NCBI GenBank assembly: GCA_043228905.1
Contig: JBHGNT010000003.1
Location: 26,223,304 to 26,287,303 of the forward strand
Direction: 5' to 3'
Length of the DNA: 64,000 nucleotides
DNA from: Azolla caroliniana
Lineage: Eukaryota; Polypodiophyta
The notes beneath the pieces are model-generated. The model was not told the DNA's origin, made no database searches, and was given only the letters and a program-made list of their open reading frames with translations. Numbering within the stretch: the stretch's first letter is position 1; each line of letters opens with the position of its first letter. Shown one piece after another: positions 25,301 to 37,939 of the stretch. Made by a program: the position numbers and the translations under genes.

Positions 25301-28300
25301 AAGTTCCAACTGGCAAACATGAAGATTATGTTAATTAATCATTGTGATACCTTCACAAGTGTGTGATCATTTGCATCTTCTGGAGTTGCAGTTCTTGCAA
25401 GAACCACAGCTTTTGCCGCTGTCAAAACAAACACGTGATTAGTTAGATTTCAGTACAGAAACCAACCTCATAGATAGATGGATGAAGCAAGTGCTACTGT
25501 GGTATGGCTTCACTCTATCAACAGAAATAAAATGAAATATCAAACGCTATGAAATTGACATTGAGCAACCTTGTTTTCTTCAGGAAGACATCAGCTAACC
25601 TCATAGGCAGATGAATAAAGCAAGTGCTACTGCAGTATGACCTCGTTCTATCAACAGATGTGAGATGGAATATTATACACTAACAATACAAATTTGAACA
25701 ATACCCCTGCTTCTTCCAGAAGAAGTCAGGTAATCTTGTAGACAGATGAACAAAGCAAGTGTTCCTGTGGTGCGGCTTTAGTCCATCAACAGGTGATGTG
25801 AAATATTATGAAACTGACTTTCAATTATTGAATGAACGCCCTTGCTTTTTCCACATGAAGTCAGCTCTGCAACACCATTTAGGTTTCCTAATTGGCTTCT
25901 CATTATTTCAGTTTATTGCATAAAGCTTTTCCACATGCACTATAGTTCATTTTTGGCACACTAGATTTTTTGAGAGAGTGACAAATTACAATGGCCTCAC
26001 CTCAATCCTAAACTGGGGAACAATTGTATATGGTAATATATTTAAAAACGTTTCTTGAAGATCAACTGTACTGTAGCTTCTTCATCTTCTTTGAGTACTT
26101 ATATGTTCCCTTTAAGTTCCACAGAAAGACAGACTTCCCAAGGAATAATGTGCATGCTAAATTACGATGATTCGAATTGTCTGCTGGGATGCCAAAATGG
26201 CCCAGGAAATCCACATTTTTACAAAGCTTTTAAGTTCTTGAAGGTAATGCAATCATGTAATAGGCCGTGAAAAGCCTCTCAAATTTCAGCAGAGGCAAGC
26301 CGAACCAGGGCCATGTGTGGTTCTGTCATATTGAATAATCGTGATGATTGATTATGGACATTTTCATAACTATCAATGCACAGAAAAACCATCATGTAAT
26401 CTGGATTTGAATCAAATGGAGCAAATTAGTGAGCGGCTTATCTCCCTGATTGTCAACAGGAAGCAGAAGCTATGTATGTCAAATCTTTCTTTTCAGAATA
26501 TGCTTGCCTGCTTTGTTTGCTTCTTATAATCCCAGTTTATTGCATTGAACATGAAAATGAGATGACTAAATCCCTCCTAAAACCAGGGAAATGGCTGGCC
26601 ACATCTAAAAGAATTTACTATAATTTGACCATACTATAGCTTATTCATTTTCTAAAAGAAAATATACTTGATAGTCTAGATTTATTCATTACACGTAATG
26701 GAGTGAGTGGCTTATCACAATGATTTCCGACAAGGTGCATAAACTGCGGATGAGACCTAAATCAGACTAACCCTCTTAATTTGTGAGAACTTTCAGCAGA
26801 ATTCAGCCTATAAAGAAATACATTACATCTCTCACCAGATTATGCATCACCTAATTCTTTTCACTAACATAATGGTATAGGTGAGAAGGTCACATGTAAA
26901 GTATGATATAAAATAAAAAATGAAAAGACTAACTGATTTTTACTTCTTTATATATATATATATTAAGAATGACTGAGTGAATCATTCGGAGATTGCATAA
27001 AAGGGGAACAGCTTTCTAGATAACAAAAATGGAATGAAAAACAGAAAACCTGAGTAGTATCGACTCTTGAGCTCTTCAATGCTCCTAGGAGGATTGAATC
27101 TATCTGCAATCACTATAAAGCGGAGATCAAATTGTTCGCAAAGATCAAAAAGTTGGTCAGTTTCTTCCTTGCTCCATTTCTGAAATATAGCCATCACCAG
27201 ATTTAAGCACCAGGAAAGCGTAAACAATCAGAAGTGCTTAATTAGGAAATAGATAGTTTTGAGAATTAAGCACATAGAAAACAACAATACCAACCAAACT
27301 TAAGCAGTTAACCAAAGGCTGACAGAACTAGACTGATTAAACAACGTAATGTTTAAAAGAGCATGCAGAGAGTGAACCTACTCAATAATATCATAGATTA
27401 AGGTAATGCCCCAAAAATGAGACGTGAAATTAGACCAGAGAGTACTCACTGCATCAAGAAGGTTTTTGTTATACTCCTCCTCTGTATACCTTACAACATC
27501 AATCTTCTGCATTGGCATAAAGGAAACCAACAACTTAAAGAGCACGATTAAAATATATGCATAAGAAATATAATTACCTTATTGTATCTTGCAAAGTAGT
27601 AATCTCCTGCTGGAGCTACATCATCCACAATTTTGACCTATCAAAATGGGGGAATTTCAATAGATAACAATAAGGAAACAACCACAAATTATTGTGTGGC
27701 AAAGAAAAGAAAAGAAATACCAACCCAGTGATATAGTTGTAAGTTGTCTCTACGGGCAGAGGATGTGAATGGTAACCATTGCCAAGAAATCTACAAATTT
27801 AACTTTCAGAAGGAAATCATTACCGTACACGGACAAACAAACATATTCACGTGAGACAGAGAACATGCAACTGAAGAGATTGCAAAGGCTTTACAGCAGA
27901 TGGATAATTGAAGTGAAAGAAACAGCTCAAAGATACAATATGAGAAAGTGTGCCTCAATAGGCAGGAATATATCATCTTTCCCAAAGAGGATATAAAAAT
28001 GTATAACAGGATGAAACTTCAAAACATTGAGCTAGAAAAAACATTTATGAATCTGATCTCAGAGTGCATTTGTAAATGGCATACAAATGTCTGAACTAAT
28101 TAAGTGTTTGCCAGGACTTTTCTTGATAAAGCATAGATAGTTTACCTAGAATAAATATATTGCAAGAGCCAGTTTCTTTCTTGTTTCAACATTTATATTA
28201 TATTCAGCACATCAGAAAAAGCAGCAACTTCTTCTTTCTTAATGAATTTGCACTGTAAGAAGTCATCGCAAACTGTATAACCAAGTCTATATGATATATC

Positions 28301-30121
28301 CATGCATTACAATAAAAAAAGACACCAACCATACTCTCACTTTGCCAATCCAAACTAGTTCATACACAAGTCATAGCAATCTCTTATAACATAACTTTTT
28401 TTTGGATATTAGGAGTTTCACAACTGATTAATTCACATGATGCTAAAACTAAGAAGCATCAATACGGGTACCTTCTTATTGCTGATTGGGGGTCTTTTCT
28501 TCAAACTTGCTATGTCAAAAGTCGGCATGATGGGTGGTAAACCTCCTGTAAGAGCATAAACCTGACAATTTGCAAATAGACATATAGAATTCAAATTAAG
28601 AACTAAAATGTTACTACATAACAGAGAAAATGTAGCCAAGAAAGGTAAAATAATATTTCAATTTAACCAATCTGAACAGTCTATTCATAGAGTGGTCAAA
28701 ATTGCTGAGGAACCAACTATTGAGGAATACTTGTTCAGTGCACGCTTTCTATGGAAATTCTAACCACCTTGATCTGATTTTCTCAATCAGACTATTAGCT
28801 GTCAGTCCTAAAAAAGTACAGAATGAGCAGTTATAATGTCAACTCTCCATTTGGATTCATCAACACAGGTAAATGTGCAGAATATGTCAGACTGTATGCA
28901 TAGAGAGCATCGGAAAGTGCAAATCCACACAGAGTTCACGTCAACTCATTCTACCAGCTGTTAAGTTTCAATTCATCTATCTTTCAATTCTTTAAAGAAT
29001 GGAAACTCTTCTTGTTCTCTGCCATTTCTTCTAAAGCTTTCATAACCATAATGTGATAGGACTAAACAAATTTTTAATGCCTCCTTTACAACTTTAATCG
29101 ATTGCTTTCTACATTTATTCATGCAGTTTAAAATGTGTTTCTTTAAAGCTTCTCGTTTATCGTTGTTAGCTTGTCAGTATAGCATTTCAACTACATGCTG
29201 CTTTGCAACTTTTCTCTGCATAATATATGATTATGAAAATAGAAACCCTGTCTATAAGACCTAATCGCATTGTTTAGAATGATATTGCAGAGGATTAGGT
29301 GTGGTTTAACTTGTAAAAACAAAATAAAAACTTGAATAAATCGATTTCAACTGTGAGAATGTCTCCTCCGAGGATTCTATACTTGTGCATGCAAAGATGG
29401 CAGAGAATTTAAATGGTTTAGTATTAGCAGAGTACAAAATATAGCAGTATGTTGTTCACTAGAATGATTGTAATATAGTAGAGAGTGTGAAAGATGGTGT
29501 GCCATACTCGACGTTAAATTTTACACACTTTGCCATATTAAACCCTCTAGGAGGATGCTTTTGAAATGTTCAATCCTAATTTGTTTTAATGACCACACGT
29601 TTATCACACTCTCTTGTAAATTAAATGCCACCGAATCATTGGGGTGGAGCGAATTCTCACTGATGCCTTTCCGAAACACTAGATTGTATCAGAATTTGGT
29701 AAACAAAGTTATAATAATAAAAGTATCAGCACCATTAAACCCTAATTACTTTTCCCAAGGATAACCTTCAAAACACACTCTGCTATATTGACCTAAAAGA
29801 AAACTGTAGTAGAACGCAACTTATTGTGACTTCTCCAGCACGTGAACCAAAAAAACAAAACAGGCTAGTGCATTAAACCCTAATTTGTTAGATCAATTAT
29901 ATTTTATCACATGCTGTGCCAATTAAACCATAAAAAACGCATCTGCATATACTAGGATTTCATGTTGGGAAACGAAACTTAGGAAATAACAGGAATAAAA
30001 GTACCTCACGAGAAACTCCATCAGGCTTTTTAGGGTTCTCTTTGATGGGCTTGCTGCGCTTTTCGGAGGAGAGACCAAAGGAGGTCTTTGGTAGACCTAA
30101 TATATCTTTCGCGTCAGCCAT
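22354..30121 (-). CDS. SWC4: SWC4/DMAP1-like subunit of SWR1 and NuA4 chromatin complexes
   Basis: A nuclear subunit shared by the SWR1 remodeller (H2A.Z deposition) and the NuA4 acetyltransferase. Sixteen phase-compatible exons on the minus strand: 30005-30121, 28472-28561, 27725-27790, 27578-27637, 27450-27506, 27050-27179, 25351-25418, 25171-25263, 25049-25087, 24778-24960, 24236-24346, 24060-24155, 23865-23945, 22644-22710, 22531-22565 and 22354-22434. They give 457 residues, about the usual plant length. The N terminus has [12 protein letters not shown] and [20 protein letters not shown]. The SANT/Myb-like domain starts at about residue 131 ([20 protein letters not shown] ... VIADRF). 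A Pro/Ser-rich linker (residues 256-288) is followed by the DMAP1 region ([28 protein letters not shown]) and the typical end SRKLKASDS. One part of the DMAP1 region ([16 protein letters not shown]) is more diverged than the rest. Introns carry a TIR element and tandem repeats, but the reading frame is intact. Confidence 0.96.
22741..23567. mobile_element. Terminal-inverted-repeat (foldback/MITE-like) element in a SWC4 intron
   Basis: The left end begins ATCATAGATTGAC and the right end is its exact reverse complement (GTCAATCTATGAT, ending at 23567). Both ends carry ATATTCGTGG about 6-9 bases further in. TCTA flanks both ends (22737-22740 and 23568-23571) as a probable 4-bp target duplication. 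The subterminal parts are rich in palindromic ATTCG/CGAAT words, and the centre is a tandem array. No transposase is encoded, so it would need a partner. It lies wholly in the intron between SWC4 exons 13 and 14. Confidence 0.72.
22917..23490. repeat. AT-rich tandem array, about four units of 95-180 bp
   Basis: Each unit has TGATATTTT, a run AAAAAGG(G)...CTCACACTAATAATATTTTT, GATGTAAAACTTAAAAGTATT, an (AAATA)-like spacer and TTCATTAATTCCCCACTTTT. Units begin near 22917, 23069, 23246 and 23397; the last is shortened. The array fills the centre of the TIR element. Confidence 0.85.
25466..25868. repeat. Three diverged tandem units of about 134 bp in a SWC4 intron
   Basis: Units start near 25466, 25600 and 25734. 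Each carries CAGATGAA-like, AAGCAAGTG, CTATCAACAG and AGTCAG-like blocks in the same order. They lie in the intron between exons 6 and 7 and show no coding potential. Confidence 0.82.
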
Positions 30122-30860
30122 GTGGTTGTGTCACGCAAACCAGTGAAGAATCCCGACACGACACTTCGGTAGAACGATGACCAAAAAAGATCCTTGCTTC
30201 TCCGTTGCTCCGATCTCTGCTCCTCCTCCTCCTCCTGTCTTTGTGTTCTGTCTTCTGTCTTCTCTCCACCGCGTCGTCGTCGTCGTCGTCGTCGTCGCTG
30301 TTTGTATGTATGTATGTATGTATGTATTTGTTTGTTTGTTTGTTTGTTGGTGCAGAGAGCAGCAGCAGCAGGAGCGCTCTCTTTGGCTCCTCTACAGAAG
30401 GACAGGACCAGTGTTATTGTAATTTGTATTGCGCCATAAACAAAAATAAGAATGGAACCTTCTTTTGTCCAAACAAACTTCTTCTACACAAGAGTGTGAG
30501 GATCCACTTCACTTCCTCCTCCTCCTCCTCCTCCTCCTCCTCTATCTATGTCAGGTGTACTACTTCTTCTTGTTGCAAGTAAGAGGCCTAGAGTGAGTAA
30601 TCATTGTAATCCTCCCAAGACAAAGGCATCTCGGAGAAGCTTGTTTGTGAATAATTACATACATAATCAATGCTCCTTCTCTTCGGTCTATGTGCGTACT
30701 ATGGTAATCCATCGAAATCGTCAAAACAAATTGTTAAACACATCAACCGACACAAATGTTAGCAGATAAAGAGCATGCGTAAGAGAGTACCTCCATTTGC
30801 CAAATGAATTGGACTCTCTAACCCACTTGACAATTCGGAAAACATAGTACGCTTTGAGAG
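30122..30860. promoter_or_regulatory. SWC4 upstream region with microsatellites
   Basis: Directly upstream of the minus-strand SWC4 start there are (CTC)n near 30221-30236, (GTC)n near 30268-30298, (TATG)n near 30303-30325, (TTTG)n near 30326-30347 and (CTC)n near 30508-30541. This is the expected place for the 5' leader and promoter. I see no clear TATA box. Plus-strand frames here (for example 30177-30582) arise from the repeats. Confidence 0.6.
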
Positions 30861-31785
30861 AAAGAAAGAAAGAAAGATATATTAACGTCTTCTAAGGCCA
30901 AATTTGGCCCATGAGACAAATAGGTTACAACAAAAATGAGTGTTTATCCAATCATCAAAACTAAAAATAAAAGAAAATAGCTTAAGCTAAGAAAGTTCTA
31001 GTAGTGTACAAAACTTTGCACTAAGTCTAATCTCATTTCCACCCAAGTCTCTCAAAAAGAAGTGGGAGGTCAAAAGTTTTTGGTGTGGGTGTGACCCATG
31101 GTCCCGATGCATAGAGTGCCCTAGCCATGGCTTCTAGGCGGTGTAGTTCACGTTCCCTTATTTTCTTTATTGCTTCTACATCTCGTCGAGTTGCTTTGAA
31201 ACCCGGCATCCGAGGGCGTTTGGTTCTTCTTTGATTTTCTGCTTCATCAAGGAGAAGTCCGAGTGGTGCAGGTGTGTCGACATTCATTGTCTCCCCCTGT
31301 TCCTGAAAAACTTCATTTGTTATATGTTGGTAAACATTAGCAACATTATTATCAACGTTTTGTAATTTATTCTCTCTGTGTTGTTTCAATTCTAAGATGT
31401 ATCTACCTAATTTCTTCATATCTATTGTATCTAATAGTTTAGGGAGGGTGGGAGAGGAACCAAGTATGTCTTGGTATTTTGCCCTTATCTCGGCATAGGT
31501 GGGGCATTTGCATGTAAAATGGTACTCATCCTCTATCTCTATGTGGCATAACCTACATATCCTTTCCTCCCTAGGGACTCCATTAGTACGTCCATTCTCA
31601 ATCTCAAGTTGGTGAGATGATATTCTAAGTTGACCAATGGCAACCCTTAGTGCATGTGGTAAGAATACATCTAGATATTTTGGGCACGTGATAAAACCTA
31701 ACTCAGAGAAGTGCATAAAGTGTTCCTTATAGTACGACATTTTAGATGGGAGTGGCTCTAGTGGGGTGATCCATTTATACCGAGT
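30861..31785 (-). mobile_element. LINE 3' fragment, copy 1, with (GAAA)n-type tail
   Basis: The minus-strand frame 31033-31818 encodes a LINE ORF2 C terminus with a zinc-knuckle-like motif (CRLCHIEIEDEYHFTCKC), a basic stretch, and the end LPLLFERLGWK. Past the stop the 3' UTR reaches a (TTTC)n tail on the minus strand (plus-strand GAAAGAAAG near 30863-30876). The copy is 5' truncated and abuts a second copy of the same family. Confidence 0.8.
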
Positions 31786-31789
31786 AAGA

Positions 31790-32280
31790 GAGAGAGAGAA
31801 AGAAAGATATATTAACATCTTTTAAGGCCAAAATTGGCCCATGAGATAAATGGTTTACAACAAAAAATGGGATATTTACCCATTCATTGAAAGTACAAAA
31901 AAAAAATAAAAAATAGAGTTTTAAGCTAAATAGTTCTAGTAAAATAACAAACATGTTCTACAATGAAAATGATGTTATACTAGGCCTAATTTCATTTCCA
32001 TCCAAGTCTCTCGAAGAGAAGCGGAATGTCAAAGGGTTTCGATGTGGATGTGGCTTGTGGCCCCACTGTAAAAGGTACCCTAACCATAGCTTCTAGTCGA
32101 CGTAGCTCATGTTCCCTTATCTTCTTAATCCTTTCTACTCCGTGTCGACTTGTTTTGAAGCCCAACATCTGAAGGCATTTAGTTGTTCTTTGCATTTCGG
32201 CTTCCTCAAGAGAGAGGCCGAGCGGCGTAAGTGTATCCACATTCATTGTCTCCCCTTGTTCTTGAAAAATTACACTAGTA
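31790..32280 (-). mobile_element. LINE 3' fragment, copy 2 of the same family
   Basis: The minus-strand frame 31992-32246 repeats the last 80 or so residues of copy 1, from MNVDT to the same LPLLFERLGWK end. Its 3' end again shows GAAAGAAAGATATATTAAC on the plus strand (near 31797-31815). It sits head to tail with copy 1, separated only by the tail repeat. Confidence 0.8.
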
Positions 32281-34080
32281 AGGATTTTGGTCAGTCAAGG
32301 GTAGTAGTACATACTACATGGTATGATTTATCATCATTTTTCTTGTCTGTTGGTTAGGATGAGTCTAATGTGAAATCCTAAATTGGATATATTGAATGAA
32401 CTGTAGATAAATTTATGTATTGGAAATCACAAACATGGCAAAATCATGCTAAAATTGAAAAGTGGTCAAACCAATCATGATTTTGACGATATCATATTAT
32501 TTACCATTGTTTTCTATGGTTTGAAAAGATTATTGAGATGTTAGCAACCTCGATGCAGTTCACATTACGAAAGAGAAAAGAAATTTCATGCCTTAGTTGG
32601 GTGGCATAGAGTCATATTTACACTCCAAAAAGAACTTCGTGGGACAATAATTTGAATCTATATGAACATATGGTGACTTTGAAGATTCCATTTTCTCAAG
32701 ACTATGTTTGAGGGACAACCACCATGGATAAAGTTTATCACTTACTTTATTAAGAAATAAGGTATCAAGCATGGAACGAGGTTGCAATCTCATATTCGTT
32801 TCAAAGCTAAAGTGTTTATTTGGAGGGTCATGTTGGGTGGAATGTGTTTGTTTTGCATGGTTTTTGGGAAACATAGTCAACATCGATTCACGAGTTGCTT
32901 TGTGGCAAGGGCTGTTTGGAAATTTATATCTACATGAGTGTGGGCTTCTACAAGTAGAGTGTAGAGATCCCCATTTCAACAATTATTTGGTCACGTGAAG
33001 TTGAGAATGCCTTCTCCACCTTTTGAGATAGCCTTTTAATGTCTATGGTATTAGTGATTTTGACATGAATGGCACATACATTATGCCTTTATTTTTTATG
33101 TTTAACATGGGGTTCAAAGACACATTTCACGATTAAAAGGCATTGTAGTATGGGCAATTCACCTTGTTGGAGACTTTATGGAGGTTGACACGACATGTCT
33201 AACATCTTTGTTTGTGGTGATTACTTCTTCTCTTCATCTTCCTTCCATATTCACAACGTGGCAACAAATGATGGATATTCTTTGCTCATGGGTGCATTGT
33301 AGTCCTGATGGAAGCATTGATCAATATTTTGAACACAAATATGTCGATTATCTAACAATAGCTTCAATAACAACAAACAAGCATGAAGAAGCCACATTGA
33401 TGAAAAAACTTCACATTTTTATACCATGTAGTACATAGTTGAAGCTCATGACTTTGACATCAAAGGTTGTCAACAAATAATGAGTCATCAACTACAATCA
33501 TTGATAATCAATATATACAAGAAGGAGCACTTTGTTTATAATATATATATTATGTGTGTAAGACTTGAGTACTGATAGACATCAAGACATCTATAATATC
33601 AATATCATTAACGTAGAGGCATCTTCCACCCATTAAGTCATTGGTATCTTTAGCTTGTTCACCTATAAGATTGTGTGGTAGAGCTTGGCATCTTAAGTTA
33701 CTTGATTGTGCCATCCAATGAAAGTAATGGATTGAAAATACTAAGATAATTACATTATAATGAGAGTATAACGTAGAAACATTTTGTTACACTTTACGCA
33801 CATGCATATAAATATAGTTGTGATTGCCAATAATTCAAATATGTGGTCACGATATATAGGAAGTGTAGTTTATGAAACAAAGGCTTTTGCCCAAAATAGA
33901 AGATGACATTATTTTTCCTACATCTCTAACACTCGACCACACTATCATGCATGTTGGATCACGTGACATGTGAGCAATACCTTCAAAACAAACAAATTAA
34001 AGCTTTAACTTATTATAAACATCATTAGTGTGTACTATGAATATAAATTTTCGTTATAAAAAAATAAAAATTCCCACGAT
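32281..34080. other. Decayed sequence, one probable LINE remnant, no gene
   Basis: A plus-strand stretch near 32780-32860 reads IRFKAKVFIWRVMLGG in one frame, a pattern common in the zf-RVT region of plant LINEs. The rest is AT-rich, with short frames that I cannot assign. Confidence 0.35.
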
Positions 34081-34640
34081 TTATCTGCAACCAATTCCCC
34101 CTAGTTCACATAAGAAAATGGTTTGGAAGATGCGGTGTGGATGATCTTTTAGAGCTTTCGGGTGATATGCTAAGAGGACAAAGCTACAATACTACATTGC
34201 AAATGTCAACCTAAAATGTTGGTCTCAATATAAAGCAATAATGCATATTGATCGTATCCAACCTTATCTCATTACCAATATGAGGAATAATGCTCGTAGA
34301 GCCCTTACACTACTTTGCAATCGATCTCACAAGTTAGGTATTGAAGTTGCATCATGGTATCAAAATGTAACAAATTTGAAGGCATGGTAGAGGATGAATG
34401 TCGTTTGCTCTTCACATGCTCGACATATAGTGCAATTCGTTCAAGATATGCTTACATACTAAAAGGGAGTGATAACTTAAGTGCCATACTTAAGACACCA
34501 CTGAGAATGTTGAGCTCATATGTGCATGCTTTATTCACACATCTAGACTTTGTGCTTCAATGTATGAATACCCCTTCGTAGGAAGGAGACACATATCAAG
34601 AACACATGTATACTCTAGTCCCATAGGTCAAAATTGGGCT
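34081..34640 (+). mobile_element. LINE C-terminal fragment, plus strand
   Basis: The frame 34354-34581 contains VEDECRLLFTCSTYSAIRSR, which lines up with the IEDEYHFTCKCPTYAEIRAK part of the LINE copies at 31-32 kb. It is diverged and has lost some of the zinc-binding residues. Its limits are approximate. Confidence 0.6.
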
Positions 34641-34782
34641 CTTTATGGACGATAACAATTGTAACTGTAATTCCATGGTTTGTCTCTAAATTTTTGAGAC
34701 CAAAACGCTTCCTATTGAGATCATGACATGGAAAGGGTTATTGAGTACATTTTTTAAGGTTAAAGAAAACCTTCATATTGTC

Positions 34783-37328
34783 CTTTTTTTTTCCCAAAAA
34801 AAAACTCATTCCATTAGTTATAAAATTTTACAAACAAGATGATTATGTACAAATCCTTGTAGGGACGCGATAGTTCCATCTTATGTGGATGCCCACTGAC
34901 TCAAGAAAGGGAGAGGACGACCATTAACAGGGTGAAGGCTACTCGTTGTCTTTCAACTCCATCAAAGCTGCCCTTGAGGCCATCATATTGGCTCTTTAGA
35001 GTGGCTACAATTTCACTCCATATCTCTTGCAGTAACATTGTGGGATGCGCAGTTTGGTTGGAGAAGACCCGTCTACACCGTTGTTTCCATAGAATCCAAA
35101 GAGTTATTGGGCTGACCAATTCCAACACAACTTGAGATTTGTCATTAAGAGGAGTTGAGTGGACATTGCCGATGGTGGAGAAAAAAACCTCTTGTGCTTT
35201 TATCACCAAAGTCATCCCCTCCTCCTGATGCTCGTATTTGCCAACTGGGGTCTGCCATGATAGCCAACATATATTTCCCCACTTGATTGAGCCTTGCACC
35301 TGGCATAATTGCAACAAACGACCAACCCCCCGCCATATTCGATGGGACATTGGGCAGTCCCACAAAGCGTGTCGTATTGATTCTACTACATTTGGACACT
35401 CTACACAATTAGGAGAGCCAAGGTTCCCACGTTGCCATGCTCCCACCGGTAGTGACTTATGTATTAATAGCCATTGGAACGTGGTAATTCGCCTCGCGTG
35501 TTGTTGTTTCCAGATTTTCTACCAAAACTTGGTGATAATTGTGTGAGGAACTTGATATGTGTGCTAAACCTTTGCAGCGGCCGGCTCTCGGGCAGTTTGA
35601 CCAGTTAGGATGTGATGACCCAATCTAGTTGTGAATTGGAAGAAAGGGATGGGTTTGCTTCCTTGCTCCGCGTAAGGATCACACCATGTCCATTACAATG
35701 GGTCCTAATTGACCTTACGTAGCCATGTGTTTTCATGAGTACATATGTGCCAATCAGGTTGTACTTTGATCGGATCAGGATCTACAATCCATTTAAGACC
35801 AGTATACGCGAGTACTCGAATTGCGTTATTCTGTGTTGGTGTCATAGTGGCGCGCAATTCAGAGCCTTCGATCCTGTCTGGTGATCCCCTACCTCTCGGG
35901 ATCAAAGATCCCTCCTCCTCGTAGCGTATCCATTTTTCCATTGTTGTCCTATGAGTAGCGGCTTCCCTAATCAGCAGAGCGTTATTGATTTCCGATCTCA
36001 TAGTCCATCCGCCCCGGATGCCATGGAGTATGTTGGCTTGATCTTGTAGTGACAGTGACATAAACCGTCTCCAACATTCTATACTTTTTCCCGGACCTTC
36101 TGCAATGTATCCCCATGACAACCCCTAACTTGATCCAAGTAGTTGATTAGATTCATCCTTGATATATGGGTTCCATAGGATACGTTGACTGAGCCAGGCA
36201 GGTTCGAAACTCGGTTGATCGCACTTGAGCCCTCTTCTAATGTCACACTATATGCCTTCCACATGGATGCACTGAATCTATCCTCCAATTGGCAGGAGAA
36301 ACTAGGTTTGAGATCCATGTTTAGAATCCATCCTGTTTGGGGGGCCCAATTAACCCCTTTTCTTGGCCTAAAGTAAGCGAAACGTAACCGCAATAGCATT
36401 TTCCAACAATCATTTCCTCGTTGGAGTCCTCGCACCACAAATTTGGCAAGTAAGGCTTTTGATTGTGAGAGGGGATCAACCAGACCCAGCTCCCCTCTCG
36501 ACTTAGGTGCTGTGAGTATAGGCCATGCCACCTTGGCGCGAGTTACATGATCTTCCTTACCAGACCAAATGTAGTTGCGTACTAGTTGTTGAATCTGATG
36601 TATACTGTCCTTGGATATTGATCATCCATGTTTAGAATCCATCCCATTTGGGGGGCCCAATTAACCCCTTTTCTTGGCCTAAAGTAAGCGAAACGTAACC
36701 GCAGTAGCATTTTCCAACAGTCATTTCCTCGTTGGAGTCCTCACACCACAAATTTGGCAAGTAAGGCTTTTGATTGTGAGAGGGGATCAACCAGACCCAG
36801 CCCCCCCTCTCGACTTAGGTGTTGTGAGTATAGGCCATGCCACCTTGGCGCAAGTTACATGATCTTCCTTACCATACCAAATGTAGTTGCGTACTAGTCG
36901 TTGAATATGATGTATACTGTCCTTGGATATTGTCCAACATGATAGATTGTACCATGCCATTGCGAGTAGTACCTAGTTTGCCACTATGATGCGACCCGCT
37001 AGCGACAGTTTTTTCGAACTCCAATGTATCAACTTTTGTCGAATGGAATGGATAACGGGTGCAATCATAGTCTCCGGCGGTATGTTGAAACCAATTTGAA
37101 ACCCCAAATATTTGGTGCTCGCTCCTTGGTTGATCCATTTGAAAGCGGGATGTGGGTGCCACATAGGATGTGTTTCATGAGAAAGCCATATTGCACAGGA
37201 TTTGTGCCGATTGATCATGGTATTGGATCTCTTGCAAAATACGGCTAACCCACTTTCAAGCTTTTGTAGGTTTTCCAAGTCCCCTTGTAGGTAAACCGTT
37301 GTGTCATCTGCAAATTCTATATCTAGGA
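34783..37328 (-). mobile_element. 5'-truncated LINE inserted into another LINE, with 11-bp target duplication
   Basis: Minus-strand fragments read from the reverse transcriptase active site (FADDTTVYLQGDLENLQKL near 37,245-37,305) through KYLGFQIGF and SLAGRIIVAN. They continue through ILTAPKSRGELGLVDPLSQS to the zf-RVT tail (CPNVVESIRHALWDCP). The 3' end carries an A-run (plus-strand T-run from 34784). The insertion is flanked by TTCATATTGTC at 34772-34782 and 37329-37339. Truncation falls right at the FADD box. Stops and frameshifts are present. Confidence 0.9.
36314..36932. repeat. Tandem 311-bp duplication inside the nested LINE
   Basis: 36314-36624 and 36625-36932 are almost identical head-to-tail copies (TCCATGTTTAGAATCC ... 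GTCCTTGGATATTG). The duplication repeats part of the LINE C-terminal coding region. Confidence 0.94.
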
Positions 37329-37939
37329 TTCATATTGTCTTTTACTCTGATTGTATGGGAAGCAAGGAAAATAATTCAAAAGACACAAAAGGTCAAATTT
37401 TGGGTTCAAGATCGATGCTGAAATGTTTTGGAAAATAGGATGCATCACATTTACTTAATGATTCACCAATTAATTCCTTCATGAATGAATCTTTTTTGCA
37501 ATGCCAATATATCACCACTTGCAAAATATGTGGAGGCTCACATTTCACATACTATATTAGATATGTTGAACCAAACTATGAAAACCACTTTACATTGAAT
37601 GGGGAAACTACATTCGTTGATAAAATGTTAGAGCTAATCCATTTGTCCACTATTTGCACCATTAGTCCCGTATGACTTAGCTCACGTTCTCTTTAATGCG
37701 AGGCATGACATTGGGGCACATATAAGGAGGCTCTTTGATTATGCATATTTTTCCGTACACAAGTTTGGGAGTAAGAGCATCACATGATTATTCAATGTGT
37801 TGCATTCGATCATATTCAAGTTGGCTTTCCACGTATTGTCAATCTGATCCACTCTATGTATATAGTTCGCGTACAATCTCAACGTGCATTAGCAATTGAA
37901 TCATTTATCACTACTAAATTCTTGAACATCAAAAGTTAC

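Larger units (their letters stand above)
34660..37935 (+). mobile_element. Decayed copy of the 50.6-kb LINE family, split by a later insertion
   Basis: 34660-34782 matches the active-like LINE at about 53,430-53,510 (GAGATCATGACATGGAAAGG against GAGACCATGGCCATGGAAAGG). The match resumes at about 37,340 and continues to about 37,935, including the zinc-tail region near 37,790 (GCATTCGATCATATTCAAG against GCCTTTGATCATATTCGAC). The intervening 2.5 kb is a separate LINE on the opposite strand. Confidence 0.8.

Noticed and set aside
30177-30582. Overlapping plus-strand frames of 81-125 codons upstream of SWC4
   Set aside because: They are long only because they cross (GTC)n, (TATG)n, (TTTG)n and (CTC)n repeats, which are open in several frames at once.
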